From: Bacillota bacterium
Lineage (GTDB): Bacteria > Bacillota_A > Clostridia > Lachnospirales > Lachnospiraceae
Direction: 5' to 3'
Assembly (NCBI GenBank): GCA_023443925.1
Contig: JAEZSL010000246.1
Location: 1 to 9,461 of the forward strand
Length of the DNA stretch: 9,461 nucleotides
A model generated the notes under the pieces. It had not been told where the DNA came from. It worked only from the letters and a program-made list of their open reading frames with translations, and did no database searches. This document shows, piece after piece, positions 1 through 7,700 of this stretch. How positions within the stretch are numbered: the stretch's first letter is position 1; each line of letters opens with the position of its first letter. The position numbers and the translations under genes were made by a program.

Positions 1-1186
1 TTTCTGTCAAACGGCAGATCAGTTCATAATGACGGCGAAGTGTTTTGTTGACCAGTTCTTTAAACCTTTCCTTTTCTTCTGTCAGCATGCGGGTACGTTC
101 CTTAAAATCAAGTCCCTGGGGACAGTAACCACCGTCATACGGAACATGGCAGGAAGTCTGATCGGAAAGCAGGTCGATATGCAATTCCTTTTCTAACAGG
201 AATTCCAGTAGATCTACAATATTGCCATGATAGGCTATGGCACAGGCCTCCTTGTTTTCCTGAGCTGCTGCCGTCCATTCTGCCACTTCCCCCAAATCAC
301 CGGAGTATTTGCTTACCCAGCCCTGCTCATGCCGGGTTTTAATACGGGAGATATCGACTTCCGCAATTATGGATACCGCACCTGCTATTTCCGCTGCCTT
401 GCCTTGTGCACCGCTCATACCGCCAAGGCCGGAGGATACAAATAATTTACCTGCCAGATTTCCTTCAGAGGGAATACCTAACTTAATCCTTCCCGCATTT
501 AACAGGGTATTAAAGGTACCGTGAACAATTCCCTGCGGACCGATGTACATGAAACCGCCGGCTGTCATCTGTCCGTAATTGGCAACTCCGATGGCGGCTG
601 CACGGTTAAAGCTGTCCAGATTATCAAACATACCCACCATTAGTCCATTGGTAATGATTACACGGGGTGCCAGCGAATGGGATTTAAACAGCCCCGCCGG
701 ATGTCCGGATTCTATGACCAGCGTCTGATCTTGCGTTAAATTCTCCAGGTATTTCTTAATCAGGCGGTACTGCATCCAGTTCTGGCATACCTGGCCGGTC
801 TCTCCGTAAGTAACCAGTTCATAAGGATATAGGGCTACGTTAAAATCCAGATTATTATCAATCATAACCTGCACCGCTTTTCCTTCGATGCACCTGCCTT
901 TATATTCTTCAATGGGTTTCCCGGTAATCGTGCCTTCAGGGCGGAACCGGTAACCATATATCCGCCCATGTTCCTTTAATTCACCAAGAAATTCCTCCGC
1001 CAGCTGCTCATGATGCTCCTGTGGTATGTAACGCAGGGCATTTCTTAATGCAAGTTCCATATCCTTATCCGATAAAACGGCATTTCTTCTAGGCGCCCTT
1101 CTGTAGCCTTCTTCCATTTTAGGATAGGGCGGCAGCTCCTTATCCAGTTTTATTGTCATTGCATCCTGTATTATTTTATTATCCAT
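1..1186 (-). CDS. hutU: Urocanate hydratase (urocanase), N-terminal 395 residues; runs off the left edge
   Basis: Urocanase adds water to urocanate to give imidazolonepropionate, the second step of cytosolic histidine degradation, using a tightly bound NAD. My translation from ATG at 1186 is open to the window edge. The family-typical block YIGPQGIVHGT is at about residues 214-224. The glycine-rich SSGLGGMSGAQ, matching the NAD-binding region, is at about 251-261. A third conserved-looking stretch, SDQTSCHVPYDGGY, is at 341-354. The N-terminus and spacing fit the long clostridial form (about 670 residues) better than the roughly 557-residue Pseudomonas form. The catalytic cysteine region should lie beyond the window. 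The start is set by AGGAGG at 1194-1199, seven bases upstream; another ATG at 1190 is out of frame and stops at once. The gene follows the second permease after a 144-bp gap with no clear terminator or promoter, so co-transcription is likely. The family assignment is very secure. Confidence 0.96.
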   Translation of the reverse strand, partial: MDNKIIQDAMTIKLDKELPPYPKMEEGYRRAPRRNAVLSDKDMELALRNALRYIPQEHHEQLAEEFLGELKEHGRIYGYRFRPEGTITGKPIEEYKGRCIEGKAVQVMIDNNLDFNVALYPYELVTYGETGQVCQNWMQYRLIKKYLENLTQDQTLVIESGHPAGLFKSHSLAPRVIITNGLMVGMFDNLDSFNRAAAIGVANYGQMTAGGFMYIGPQGIVHGTFNTLLNAGRIKLGIPSEGNLAGKLFVSSGLGGMSGAQGKAAEIAGAVSIIAEVDISRIKTRHEQGWVSKYSGDLGEVAEWTAAAQENKEACAIAYHGNIVDLLEFLLEKELHIDLLSDQTSCHVPYDGGYCPQGLDFKERTRMLTEEKERFKELVNKTLRRHYELICRLTE

Positions 1187-1330
1187 TCATCTTCCTCCTG
1201 ATTTCGTACATTTGACTACGGCTTATACCTGCCCATAGCTTCTGACTATTACTTTTAACCTGTATATTCCCGGATAGTTCGTGGCTGTGTAGAGTTTCCC
1301 TTTTAAAGGAATTGAAATTTCATGACTGCC

Positions 1331-1981
1331 TCATTCCTTTACAAGCTCTCCCCTAGATTTTGCTAATGTATACCTTTCCAACCGTTCCAGAATATAATTA
1401 AAGCTCAGGGTCAGCAAAGCTGTCAGTATAGTTCCCCAGATCATTTTAACCACATTCAGGGTCCGCAGACCATCAAAGAGCAGAACACCGATGCCGCCTG
1501 CATTTACTGTCTGGGCAATGGTGGCACTGCTGATCGTAACAACGATAGCAATTCTTATTCCTCCGAGAACTACCGGAAGTACCAAGGGCAGCTGCACTTT
1601 AAAAAATATCTGTACCGGTGACATTCCCATTCCCCTTGCAGCTTCCAGTAATACTCCATCGACTCCGTTAAAACCGGCCAGGATATTCCGGACCAGGATA
1701 AACTGGCTGTACACAATCAAAACCACCACCGCATCTGTCTTGCCAAGGCCGAAAACGGGTATCAGAATGGCGAAAAAAGCCATACTGGGAATCGCATAAA
1801 AAGCGCCTAACACCGCAACAATGATTTTAGAAACCATTTTATTTTTCATTAAGAGAAGACTGACCAGTATTGCAATCAAAAATGAGATTGCCAATGCAGT
1901 TACACACATACTGAGATGTTCCAATAAATATCCGATCATTTTAGGATAGTGCTTTGATCCGTATTCAATAAATTTCGCCAT
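1331..1981 (-). CDS. ABC transporter permease, betaine/osmoprotectant (OpuC/ProW-like) type, second of the pair
   Basis: This is a 216-residue integral membrane protein with about five to six hydrophobic segments (roughly 24-45, 51-78, 82-103, 135-160 and 178-197). The cytoplasmic EAA loop that docks on the ATPase is clear at about 113-136: EAARGMGMSPVQIFFKVQLP. Length and pattern match the short permeases of the OpuCB/OpuCD/YehW group, which form heterodimers. The partner is the permease at 3251-3895, and the ATPase lies between them in gene order. There is no fused substrate-binding domain. An in-frame stop sits two codons before the ATG, so the start cannot lie further upstream, yet no good Shine-Dalgarno sequence precedes it; translation may be weak or start internally (Met15). 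It is separated from the ATPase gene by 247 bp holding a candidate promoter. The substrate is inferred only from context: hutU next door suggests histidine or a related compound, while betaine or choline cannot be excluded. Confidence 0.9.
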   Translation of the reverse strand: MAKFIEYGSKHYPKMIGYLLEHLSMCVTALAISFLIAILVSLLLMKNKMVSKIIVAVLGAFYAIPSMAFFAILIPVFGLGKTDAVVVLIVYSQFILVRNILAGFNGVDGVLLEAARGMGMSPVQIFFKVQLPLVLPVVLGGIRIAIVVTISSATIAQTVNAGGIGVLLFDGLRTLNVVKMIWGTILTALLTLSFNYILERLERYTLAKSRGELVKE

Positions 1982-2154
1982 ATTTTATACCGTTGTATTT
2001 CACAGGCTGGCCTGGAATACCGCCACTTAAAATAATTAAAAGCTTTAATCTGTGGCATCCTTTCTATACAATGTTTTATTTAAGCAGTTGGGAATCTTGA
2101 ATTGTATTATCTGTATGGCATAAATACAATATTGCTGTTTCTCAATCATCTAAA

Positions 2155-2182
2155 ATTATACTTTTTAGCAAAAACCACTCAA
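2155..2182 (-). promoter_or_regulatory. Candidate internal sigma-A promoter upstream of second permease and hutU
   Basis: On the minus strand TTGAGT (2177-2182) is followed after 16 bases by a perfect TATAAT (2155-2160). It lies in the 247-bp gap (1982-2228) between the ATPase and second permease genes and would give a leader of about 165 nt. The rest of the gap is AT-rich, and I see no convincing terminator or gene in it. The promoter could let permease 2 and hutU be expressed apart from the first two transporter genes. It is a sequence match only. Confidence 0.5.
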
Positions 2183-2228
2183 TTCGTAATAATGCCGCTT
2201 CCACATTACTGCTAATATTCAGCCGGAA

Positions 2229-3233
2229 TTATTTTACGATAACGGACAGCTGTTCCCAGGTGATCTGCCCGGTGATATCTCCGGCAGAATCCTTGACATA
2301 GACTACTGCATCCTTATCTTTCATAAATATAGTCAGAGATTCTTCTATGGAGGTATCCTCATCCAGAACATAGGTAAAATCCCTGGTGCCGTCATGACTC
2401 AACGGCGTCATTATAGCATCCACCGTTACGATTTTGATCCGTTCCATGGTATTGTCCGCAGATACCAGTTTACTTACAAATTCATTGGCCGGATGCAGCA
2501 TGATTCGGTTGGGATCATCAAACTGCTGGAGTTTTCCTTCATGCATAATAATTATTTTATCACCAAGCTTAAAGGCTTCATGTATGTCGTGGGTAACAAA
2601 AAGTATAGTTTTTTTCATGGTCTTATGTAAATGGATCAATTCACTTTGAAGTGTTTCCCTTGTGATGGCATCAATGGCACCGAAAGGCTCATCCATCAGC
2701 ATAACAGCCGGATCTGCAGCCATGGCTCGGGCGATACCTACACGCTGCTGTTGTCCTCCGGAGAGCTGCCTTGGAAACCTTTTCCGGTATACGGACGGTT
2801 CCAGACCAACCATATTCAGGAGTTCCTCCACACGATTTGAGATTCTTTGTTTGTCCCATTTTAAAATTCCCGGAACAACCCCTATATTATCTTCAACTGT
2901 CATATGGGGAAACAAACCGCCCTGCTGTACCACATAACCGATTTTTCGGCGGTATTCAACAGGTTCCAGCTTTGTTATACTACTTCCGTAGAATAAAATA
3001 TCACCTTCCGTTATATCGTACAACTGATTAACCATCTTCATTAATGTAGTTTTACCAGAACCGGAAGTACCAAGGATCGTTACAAACTCTCCATCCATAA
3101 CCGATAAGGATACATCACATACCGCCTCCCTTTCTACTTTTGGAAAACGCTTACTGACATTTTTAAATTCCAGGGCTATTTTACGCTCCTCTTTTTGTTT
3201 TGCTGATTCCATTATATTTATATTGTCATTCAT
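2229..3233 (-). CDS. ABC transporter ATP-binding protein, betaine/osmoprotectant (OpuCA/ProV-like) type with short CBS tail
   Basis: This ATPase energises the two flanking permeases at the inner membrane face. In the 334-residue form Walker A is GTSGSGKT (55-62), the Q-loop is at about 103-104, the signature is LSGGQQQR (157-164), Walker B is VMLMDEP (177-183) and the switch histidine is in THD (214-216). After the nucleotide-binding domain, residues of about 270-334 look like one CBS-type module. OpuCA-type proteins are usually near 380 residues with a CBS pair, so the sensing tail here seems shortened. I chose ATG at 3233 because GGGAGG lies seven bases upstream, in the 17-nt gap after the first permease stop. 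A longer reading from 3296 would overlap that permease by 46 bp and add a basic, unfamily-like N-terminus. Family membership is very secure; the substrate is not shown by the sequence. Confidence 0.95.
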   Translation of the reverse strand: MNDNINIMESAKQKEERKIALEFKNVSKRFPKVEREAVCDVSLSVMDGEFVTILGTSGSGKTTLMKMVNQLYDITEGDILFYGSSITKLEPVEYRRKIGYVVQQGGLFPHMTVEDNIGVVPGILKWDKQRISNRVEELLNMVGLEPSVYRKRFPRQLSGGQQQRVGIARAMAADPAVMLMDEPFGAIDAITRETLQSELIHLHKTMKKTILFVTHDIHEAFKLGDKIIIMHEGKLQQFDDPNRIMLHPANEFVSKLVSADNTMERIKIVTVDAIMTPLSHDGTRDFTYVLDEDTSIEESLTIFMKDKDAVVYVKDSAGDITGQITWEQLSVIVK

Positions 3234-3250
3234 TCTTCTGCCTCCCGTGT

Positions 3251-3895
3251 TTATTCTTCTCTGCCCAATAATCTTCCTACGGCTGATTGTGCCCACGCCA
3301 GTAAAATATCAACTATAATTGATAAAAAGGCTATGCTCAGACCGCCTACCAGTAATATATTCGTACGGTTCATACCAAGCCCTGTAAATACCAGATTGCC
3401 TAGCCCTCCGGCGCCAATATAGGTTGCGATGGTGGTACTGGCTATGGTTTCTACAATGGAGGTCCGTATACCGGTTATAATAAGCGGAAGTGCCAGTGGA
3501 GCTTCCACCTTCCAGAAAATCTGTTTTCTGCTCATTCCCATGCCGGCTGCTGTTTCATACAAATTCGGTTCTATGGATAAAAAACCGGCTGCCGTGTTAA
3601 TCATAATAGGCGGTATGGCAATAATCATCAGGGCAATAACAGCCGGTACCTTGCCGATTCCGATTAACGGTATCATTATTATCATCATAGCAAGGCTTGG
3701 AATAATCCTCATAATATTAACGGTACCTGATATGATCCGGGAGATCTTCGGATGTTTTGCGCACATAAGACCAAGGGGAATACCGATTATAATTGCAGCC
3801 AGCACTACCATAACGCTGATGGAAATATGAGTCATTACTGCTTCCCAGTATTCGCCGGTGTGTTCTTTGTAATATAAAAACATTTCATTTAGCAT
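3251..3895 (-). CDS. ABC transporter permease, betaine/osmoprotectant (OpuC/ProW-like) type, first of the pair
   Basis: This 214-residue membrane protein has about five to six hydrophobic segments (roughly 22-46, 52-80, 84-104, 135-160 and 178-202). The EAA loop is well formed at about 114-137 (ETAAGMGMSRKQIFWKVEAP), followed by the family-typical stretch ending in GAGGLGNLVFTGL. It should pair with the permease at 1331-1981 around the ATPase encoded just downstream. The start is supported by GGAGG seven bases upstream of the ATG. It is the first gene of the transporter unit and sits behind a long structured leader. No substrate-binding protein gene occurs upstream or between the three transporter genes, so that component must be further downstream, elsewhere in the genome, or shared with another system. 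Residue-level substrate specificity cannot be read from a permease. Confidence 0.93.
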   Translation of the reverse strand: MLNEMFLYYKEHTGEYWEAVMTHISISVMVVLAAIIIGIPLGLMCAKHPKISRIISGTVNIMRIIPSLAMMIIMIPLIGIGKVPAVIALMIIAIPPIMINTAAGFLSIEPNLYETAAGMGMSRKQIFWKVEAPLALPLIITGIRTSIVETIASTTIATYIGAGGLGNLVFTGLGMNRTNILLVGGLSIAFLSIIVDILLAWAQSAVGRLLGREE

Positions 3896-3973
3896 AGCTT
3901 ATCCTCCATATTAAAATTTGCTCTGACACCTGTTTTTCAGCAGTAATTATTTACCTGAAGAAAGAGATTGACA

Positions 3974-4110
3974 TATGAAAGAGTCTGGCTTGCCAGACTC
4001 TGGCGCTGACGTGCTGTCACGATAGTGACATCTACCTTAAGCGCGTCATGTGCATCCTGCCTGGAAGGCTTTTTAATTTATAGGTAAGTTCGGAGAACTT
4101 TCCTATAAAT
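3974..4110. repeat. Tandem structured repeat, copy 1
   Basis: This unit shares its framework with the next one at a 137-bp period. It contains a near-perfect palindromic hairpin (3980-4001, arms AGAGTCTGGC/GCCAGACTCT). Next come a hairpin TGTCAC-GATA-GTGACA (4015-4030) enclosed by the stem TGACGTGC/GCGCGTCA (4007-4014 with 4041-4048), a shared GTGCATCC, and a short stem GCCT/AGGC with five T (4059-4074). It ends with a 13-bp inverted repeat with one mismatch (about 4078-4106). The outer stem uses a T-G wobble, and the T run is on the plus strand, so as RNA it folds better on the plus strand. Function is unknown; it resembles dispersed intergenic repeats or a MITE-like element. Confidence 0.8.
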
Positions 4111-4236
4111 TATGAAAGAGTCTGGCTTGCCAGACTCTAGCACTGGCGCGCTGTCACGACAGTGACATCTTCCAAAGGATTTTATCCTTTTGCGTGTTCG
4201 TGTGCATCCCCCGGAGGGTTTTTAACTTTCCTATAC
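4111..4236. repeat. Tandem structured repeat, copy 2
   Basis: This is the second copy of the unit starting at 3974. It keeps the palindromic hairpin (4117-4138) and the TGTCAC-GACA-GTGACA hairpin (4152-4167). The enclosing stem (4144-4151 with 4192-4199) now contains three G-T wobbles and one end mismatch. It also keeps GTGCATCC and a CCC-GGA-GGG stem followed by five T (4210-4223). It differs by an added inner hairpin AAAGGA/TCCTTT (4174-4190) and by lacking about 19 bp of the 3' inverted repeat. The loops and stems have changed while pairing is mostly kept, which suggests structure rather than protein coding is conserved. Confidence 0.8.
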
Positions 4237-4241
4237 GATAG

Positions 4242-4269
4242 AAAAACCGCGGCGGGAATCCCGACACGG
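4242..4269 (-). terminator. Terminator-like hairpin in the transporter leader (possible attenuator)
   Basis: Read on the minus strand, arms CCGTG and CGCGG (one U-G pair) continue past one mismatch into CGGG/CCCG around an ATT loop (4247-4269), directly followed by TTTTT (4246 down to 4242). The wobble pair and the U run both fit minus-strand RNA. It lies about 75-100 nt after the predicted start and about 350 nt before the first gene, so it would need to be read through for the transporter to be made. Confidence 0.6.
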
Positions 4270-4350
4270 CCTTGTGTACTAAAACAGTTTGATTCATTCA
4301 TTTTTCTAACCTCTGGTGAATACTCTTTATTCACGGTCTGGTGCAATAAT

Positions 4351-4378
4351 ATCATATCAATTGTCAATAAAACGTCAA
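4351..4378 (-). promoter_or_regulatory. Candidate promoter of the transporter/hut unit
   Basis: On the minus strand TTGACG (4373-4378) is followed after 16 bases by TATGAT (4351-4356), predicting a start near 4344. It is the best sigma-A match between the first permease and the divergent regulator. Confidence 0.5.
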
Positions 4379-4423
4379 AAAAATCCCTCCAAATATATTT
4401 TTTTCGTCGTTTCTTCATTTACG

Positions 4424-4457
4424 GTATTTACATGGAACCTATTTTCATGTAAAATAC
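4424..4457 (+). promoter_or_regulatory. Candidate SARP-gene promoter inside a dyad operator
   Basis: On the plus strand TTTACA (4427-4432), 17 bases, then TAAAAT (4450-4455) form a good promoter with a start near 4462. The same bases form the dyad TTTACATG-N11-CATGTAAA (4427-4434 and 4446-4453), which extends less perfectly to GTA/TAC at 4424 and 4457. A protein bound here would cover both promoter elements and sit about 50-80 bp upstream of the divergent minus-strand promoter. Both roles are inferred. Confidence 0.5.
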
Positions 4458-4547
4458 ACGTTAAAATTATCATATCCAAATAACTTAATTCAGATATGAA
4501 TTGTCACCCAAATATTTTTAAAAGGAACCGTATAATTGCATACTGGT

Positions 4548-4706
4548 ATGTTGATATGGACGTATGAAGACAATTTTCCGTCTGCCAGGCGGGAGGAACA
4601 AGATCTAGCGAGGGCTGCATCATTTGACGCCAGCCAGGCAGATGACAATTCAGACAAATCATTAGAAAAAATTACAGCGTACAGTACACTTGCACAGGAG
4701 GAATAA
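4548..4706 (+). CDS. Possible 52-residue small protein upstream of the SARP regulator
   Basis: An open frame from ATG 4548 to TAA 4704-4706 encodes MLIWTYEDNFPSARREEQDL followed by an acidic, polar stretch and a helix-like end SLEKITAYSTLAQEE. I do not recognise it. It has no signal peptide or membrane segment. The regulator's AGGAGG (4696-4701) lies inside its last codons, and the regulator's TTG begins two bases after the stop, so the two would be translationally coupled. The ATG has no good ribosome site. A TTG at 4536 in the same frame has AAAGGAA about nine bases upstream and would add four residues. The frame is less AT-rich than the flanks. Against it, arms TCTGCCAGGC (4581-4590) and GCCAGGCAGA (4633-4642) form an inverted repeat with one mismatch, so the stretch may instead be a structured leader. 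Confidence 0.45.
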   Translation: MLIWTYEDNFPSARREEQDLARAASFDASQADDNSDKSLEKITAYSTLAQEE

Positions 4707-4708
4707 AT

Positions 4709-7700
4709 TTGCACACATTAGAGATTATAGTTTTGCAGACACCGAAAATAATATTAGACGGCACCGAAATCATATTCCCCTATAAAAAAGCGGAAGCACT
4801 GCTTTTATATGTTGCATTGGAAAAAACAGTTACCAGGGAAATCGTTTCCACTCTTTTGTGGGAGGATGCCGACAATGAAACTGCTAAAAAGAACCTCCGG
4901 CACGCATTATACATAACAAAAAAAGTATTTGGTTTTGACGTAATTGTATCACCGCAAAAATTCAGCCTTTCCCTGCACACAGAGATTCATTTGCTTTGTG
5001 ATCTGGATACCTTTATCAGCAGCGGTGATATTACCCTTTATAATGCGGAATTCATGTTGGGTTTTAGTTTGAAGAATACCAATGCCTTTGAAGAATGGCT
5101 GGGCCGTAAAAGGGATCATATAAGAGAAATCTACTTAATTAAACTCTATGAATACATAATTTCTATTCCGGCGGACCGGCTTTCTGAAATCGAACTGTTC
5201 TGTTCCAAATATATTGATGCTGATCCTTTTGATGAAAGGGTCATCCGGTATCTGATGGTAGCCTATCAAAAGAATAAACTTTATTTAAAAGGTATTAAAG
5301 CCTATCAAAAACTTCACAAGCAGTTAGGCTGTGAACTTGGAATCGTACCGGGACAGGATATAACCGACCTTTACCGGAAACTTCGTATGGAATGGGCGGA
5401 GTCCGCCACGGAGGAAGAGCCTGAGGAAGCCCCGTTAATCCATGGCAGAAAAAATGAATTTTCCGCCCTGCGTTATTTATACAATTCCTTTACCGACGGT
5501 TCTGTAGTCTCTGTAATGTTAAGCGGAGAAAACGGCGTGGGGAAAACCCACTTAATCAACAGCTTCTTAGAAACAGTCCGGGAGGATAATATATTACTCC
5601 TCTCCACTGCCTGCTATTCTTTGGAGGAGCAAGTCCCCCTATATCCCTGGAACTCCATCATTCTTCAGCTGGATGAATTTCTTCAAAAAAATAAATATGA
5701 GCTTCCCCAGGCTTACAGCCAGGCCGTAGCCCAGTACTTTCCCACTTTCGGCAATCAGGTCATCCAGTCTTTCGTATCCATCGATATCGCCAATCATTTT
5801 AATTTTCGCGCTGTCTGTAACGGTATTCTTCGAATCTTTAACCAAATTTCGGAAGATACCGGTATCCTGCTTATTTTCGATAACTTCCATCTGGCGGACT
5901 CTCTGAGCACACAGTTAATCTTTATGCTGTTAAAAGAACTGCGCCAGAATTTTATGATCATATTTACCGGCCTGGACACCCTGGATGATGCCATGAAGGA
6001 TTTTACCGGAACCCTTTTAAAAACCAATATGCTGACAGAACTGAAACTGAACCGCTTTACAAAAGAAGATGTCATGGAAATTATAGATGAAACCCTGGGA
6101 AAACATGATCTGAATGATAAAATAATTGATACGATCTATTCAGAAACAGCCGGCAATGCCTTCTTCTTAAATGAAATATTAAATACCTATAAAGAACGCG
6201 GCACTATATCAGGACTTTCCCTGGACGCCCAGAATATCCTGAATGAACGTTTAAGCGGCCTGACCAATGAGGCTAGACAGATTCTCGATATTCTCTCCCT
6301 GTTTGAGGATAACGTACCTTTGGATGTATTAGAACAGGTCTTTCATAAATCTTCTCTGATGATGCTTGATAATATCGAAGAGCTGAAACGGCGTTCCCTG
6401 ATTAAAGAAAAGCTTCTCCACGGCCAGATTATATTTGTATTCACTCATAATAAAATGAGAGAATTCGTTGGTTCCCGGTTATCTCCTTCCAAGCAGAAGC
6501 TTCTGCATAACAGTATTGCTTATGCCCTGGAATTGGTTCTTCCAAAGACAGAGAATAATTATTATAACCGGATACTTTACCACTTTAATTTGTCAAATAA
6601 TACGGTGAAGGTTCTGACCTATCAGATTCTTGCTCTTGTGGATTCCACTGCAAGTCAGCTGGAACTATACCCAAGCCTGATGCATTCAGAAGATGATATG
6701 AAACTCCATAATGATGACATTATAACCGCCTATTTTCAGTTCCTTGAGAATTCCCTGGAACAGGCTAACTTACAGTTCCAGGACTCAGCCCTGTACCAAA
6801 ATTTAAAAACCAGGCTTCTCATAGCCAAAGGAAGATATTTTATTCTCTCCGGTAATTACAGCAGCGGGCTTACTACCATTAAAAAAGTGTACAGTATGCC
6901 CTACGCCCTGGAGAATCCATCCTATATGCTATCCGCATTGAGGCAGACCGTATATTACGGTATCCAGCTCTACCAGACGGACATTATGAATGAATACATA
7001 GCAAAAGGACTGGAATTGGCGCGTCAAAACGATATCCGTATGGAATATGCCATTTTCCTGCGGCTGGACGGACTGAAATACCTTATGCTGGGGGATTTTG
7101 CAAATTGTCTGTCCAATTTGCAGCACTCAATGGAAATTCTTAAACTCCAGATACATGACAGTTTAAGTGTTATTAATTTAACAGCCGCCTATAATTATCT
7201 GGGGGAAATGGAACGCAGACAGCGTAGATTTCCGGAAGCTGTCTCACATTACAAAACAGCGGTTTCCCTATGTACGGAACACAATATCGCCATCAGTGCC
7301 ACCTTTTTTACTAATCTGGGCTGTGCATATATGGGGATGGGTGTACGTACGGAAGCCTTTCATAATTTTTTATGTGCTTCTGAGATTTATGAAAATTCCA
7401 GAACCTTAATGGGCCGGTCTGTTACTAAAGGTTACTGTGCTCTTTATTACAGTGAAGGCGGGGATTTTGAAACAGCAAAGCAATTTCTCTCAGAAGCTGA
7501 AAGATCCGCTAATCAGCTGGGTTCCCCCCTGGAAAAAGGCTTACTTAGAAGGACCCAGGCCGAACTTCTTTACCGCTTTTATACTGAATATCAGGAAGTT
7601 CTGTCAGAAGGACTGGAATTTTACATAAAAGACTGCAGGCGGCTGCTGGAACCGTTAATGAATATCTATGAAGTAAAAGATGTGGATGCATTCGAGATAC

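Larger units (their letters stand above)
3896..4344 (-). promoter_or_regulatory. Predicted long 5' leader of the transporter/hut unit
   Basis: This stretch holds no convincing protein gene. From the predicted start near 4344, the minus transcript would meet a 7-bp hairpin GTGAATA/TATTCAC (4316-4334), then a terminator-like hairpin with a U run (4242-4269). It would then pass through two tandem repeats of about 137 nt (3974-4236) before the permease ribosome site. A weak 39-codon reading frame (4182-4301) with a GAGG ribosome site crosses the terminator hairpin; I do not call it a gene. The layout is compatible with attenuation, but equally with a promoter followed by inserted repeats. Confidence 0.45.

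Noticed and set aside
227..524. Two overlapping plus-strand open frames of about 70 codons
   Set aside because: They lie antisense inside the hutU reading frame, which shows clear conserved urocanase motifs.
3234..3296. Longer ATPase start at 3296
   Set aside because: It overlaps the first permease, adds a basic tail unlike the family, and ignores the strong GGGAGG seven bases before ATG 3233.
3969..3974. TTGACA just before repeat copy 1 as a plus-strand promoter
   Set aside because: No -10 box occurs 16-18 bp downstream; that stretch is inside the palindromic hairpin.
3974..4236. CRISPR array
   Set aside because: There are only two copies, joined head to tail without spacers, with internal hairpins and no cas genes.
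3896..4344. T-box, glycine, cobalamin or other known riboswitch in the leader
   Set aside because: I found no T-box core sequence and no conserved motif of the riboswitch classes I know. Any such call would need a covariance-model search.
4182..4418. Minus-strand open frame of 78 codons, or 39 codons from ATG 4301 with a GAGG ribosome site
   Set aside because: It crosses the predicted promoter, a terminator hairpin and a structured repeat, and its composition looks like translated repeat. At most it is a leader peptide; the terminator position does not fit a classic histidine attenuator because its two His codons lie beyond the hairpin.
4531..4536. Perfect TATAAT as the SARP promoter
   Set aside because: The only -35-like sequence upstream, TTGTCA at 4501, is 24 bp away. 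The TTTACA-N17-TAAAAT pair at 4427-4455 is much better spaced.
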